From Tamarix chinensis (Eukaryota > Streptophyta > Magnoliopsida > Caryophyllales > Tamaricaceae), in assembly GCA_030549775.1 (NCBI GenBank), contig CM060181.1:55165201-55229200 (forward strand): DNA of 64,000 bases, read 5' to 3'. The stretch's first letter is position 1; each line of letters opens with the position of its first letter. The notes below the pieces were generated by a model. It searched no databases, was not told the DNA's origin, and worked only from the letters and a program-made list of their open reading frames with translations. Shown piece after piece: positions 63,029 through 64,000 of the stretch. Position numbers and translations under genes: made by a program.

Positions 63029-64000
63029 CACTAGCCCCAAGCAATTACAACAAGAGTATTGCATCAATGTATATATGCAAACAAGGTGAGATACACTTGT
63101 GGGAATGAACAAAACCCATAAAAAGAATTGTCAATACTTGTATATTGAGTAAGATAGCAGTATATATATCAATAGGTAAAGGCATGTATATCGCATGCGA
63201 TTCATATGATAAGATGAATATTATACATTTTTTAATGCTTATGATACTAGATTATTCTAAGAACATCATATTAAAGTTAATACTTAAATGATCACACAAT
63301 TCCATTTATTTAGTCACATTGACATCATATAACCATCTATAATACAACCAATCGTCTCTTTTTTCCCACTGATGGGAGAAAGGCAGTCAATCTCACTGAC
63401 ACTATACCATTTACTTTCGCCTTTCCCTCATAGATGGAAAAAAGGTAGACAACCTTATTGATACTCTCACATTTAGGGTAAGACGTGTCTAATGCATTAG
63501 TAAAACTCTAATCCTCAAGTATGCACACCCTTATAAGCCGGTGGATTAGTGGAATAGATTAGTCTAGGGTCCTTAGATTCTGTTAGGACCATGTAATATA
63601 TATAATCAAATAATTTCAACACTTGGAATCACTTTGATTCATACTTATTAAAATCTTAATTTGATCCTATAAATCTATGCTCATATAATCCAAAAATCAT
63701 AAAAAAATCAACAATCCTAGGTAGAATATTAAAGTAATTGAGTAGTTATAGAAGCATACGATCCAACAAGAAGTTCTTATGATCCTATAATTGAATCTTA
63801 TGATTATAATTCAGCATAATAACTATAATTTTTTAATCAATTTATTTCAAAATATATTATCCCTCTTATTCCACATATATTTATTTCATAACCCTTTTAT
63901 TTTTGACCCTATATTACTATACAACATGTCTTGAAAATGTGTTGAAATAAATAAAATGAAGTCAACTGTTGATTAAATTGTTGAAAAAGAATGTCATATC
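63029..64000. mobile_element. LTR-family fragment running off the window
   Basis: Words such as ACCCATAAAAA and TATTGAGTAAG near 63115-63155 match the nested LTR near 59270-59310, so this is probably another family copy cut by the 55609 insertion or lying beside it. A local duplication (TGATGGGAGAAAGGCAG at about 63370 and TAGATGGAAAAAAGGTAG at about 63431) steps by about 61 nt. Confidence 0.45.

Overview
The window is nuclear DNA from a flowering plant; the species cannot be named from it. It is AT-rich, its single clear gene has many GT-AG introns, and most of the rest is decayed LTR-retrotransposon sequence. No bacterial-type gene layout, rRNA, CRISPR array or tRNA gene was recognised.

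The gene lies on the + strand. Its coding part runs from 11406 to 19034 in 14 exons that join without a frame break into 826 residues. It is a class II diterpene cyclase, best called ent-copalyl diphosphate synthase (CPS), the plastid enzyme that commits GGPP to gibberellin synthesis. The DIDD catalytic motif, the His/Asn base pair in LHS and PNV contexts, and the His marking primary-metabolism cyclases are all present. A CpG-containing promoter region with a TATA-like box (about 7970), a likely untranslated leader exon (about 8005-8404) and a 2.6 kb leader intron precede it. One hAT-type MITE with a perfect 8-bp target duplication sits in intron 11, and a larger, less certain hAT-like element sits in the leader intron.

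Upstream (1-7.7 kb) is intergenic AT-rich DNA with a CT microsatellite and a minus-strand copy of the LTR family that dominates the right side. Downstream (about 20-64 kb) is a nest of retroelements. It holds two decayed Ty1/copia polyproteins (about 20.3-22.7 kb and 30.3-35.2 kb), a Ty3-type element that keeps only gag between two LTRs (about 41.1-48.6 kb), a Sirevirus-like 3' end and LTR (about 49.9-54.1 kb), and several long coding-free insertions read as solo LTRs. These begin TGTAAY, end TTACA, and mostly have 5-bp target duplications (35825-40257, 42006-45383, 55609-63023 with 58858-62024 nested inside). They carry internal tandem repeats and clusters of short palindromes built on CTAGTCGACTAG or CAATCGATTGG. 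The gene itself looks intact; nothing in the retroelement region looks functional.

No wholly new system was found. The points most worth checking are the weak splice donor of CPS intron 3 with a stronger decoy 50 nt downstream, the uORF-rich spliced leader, and the solo-LTR family with its 131-bp tandem repeat and shared palindrome clusters.
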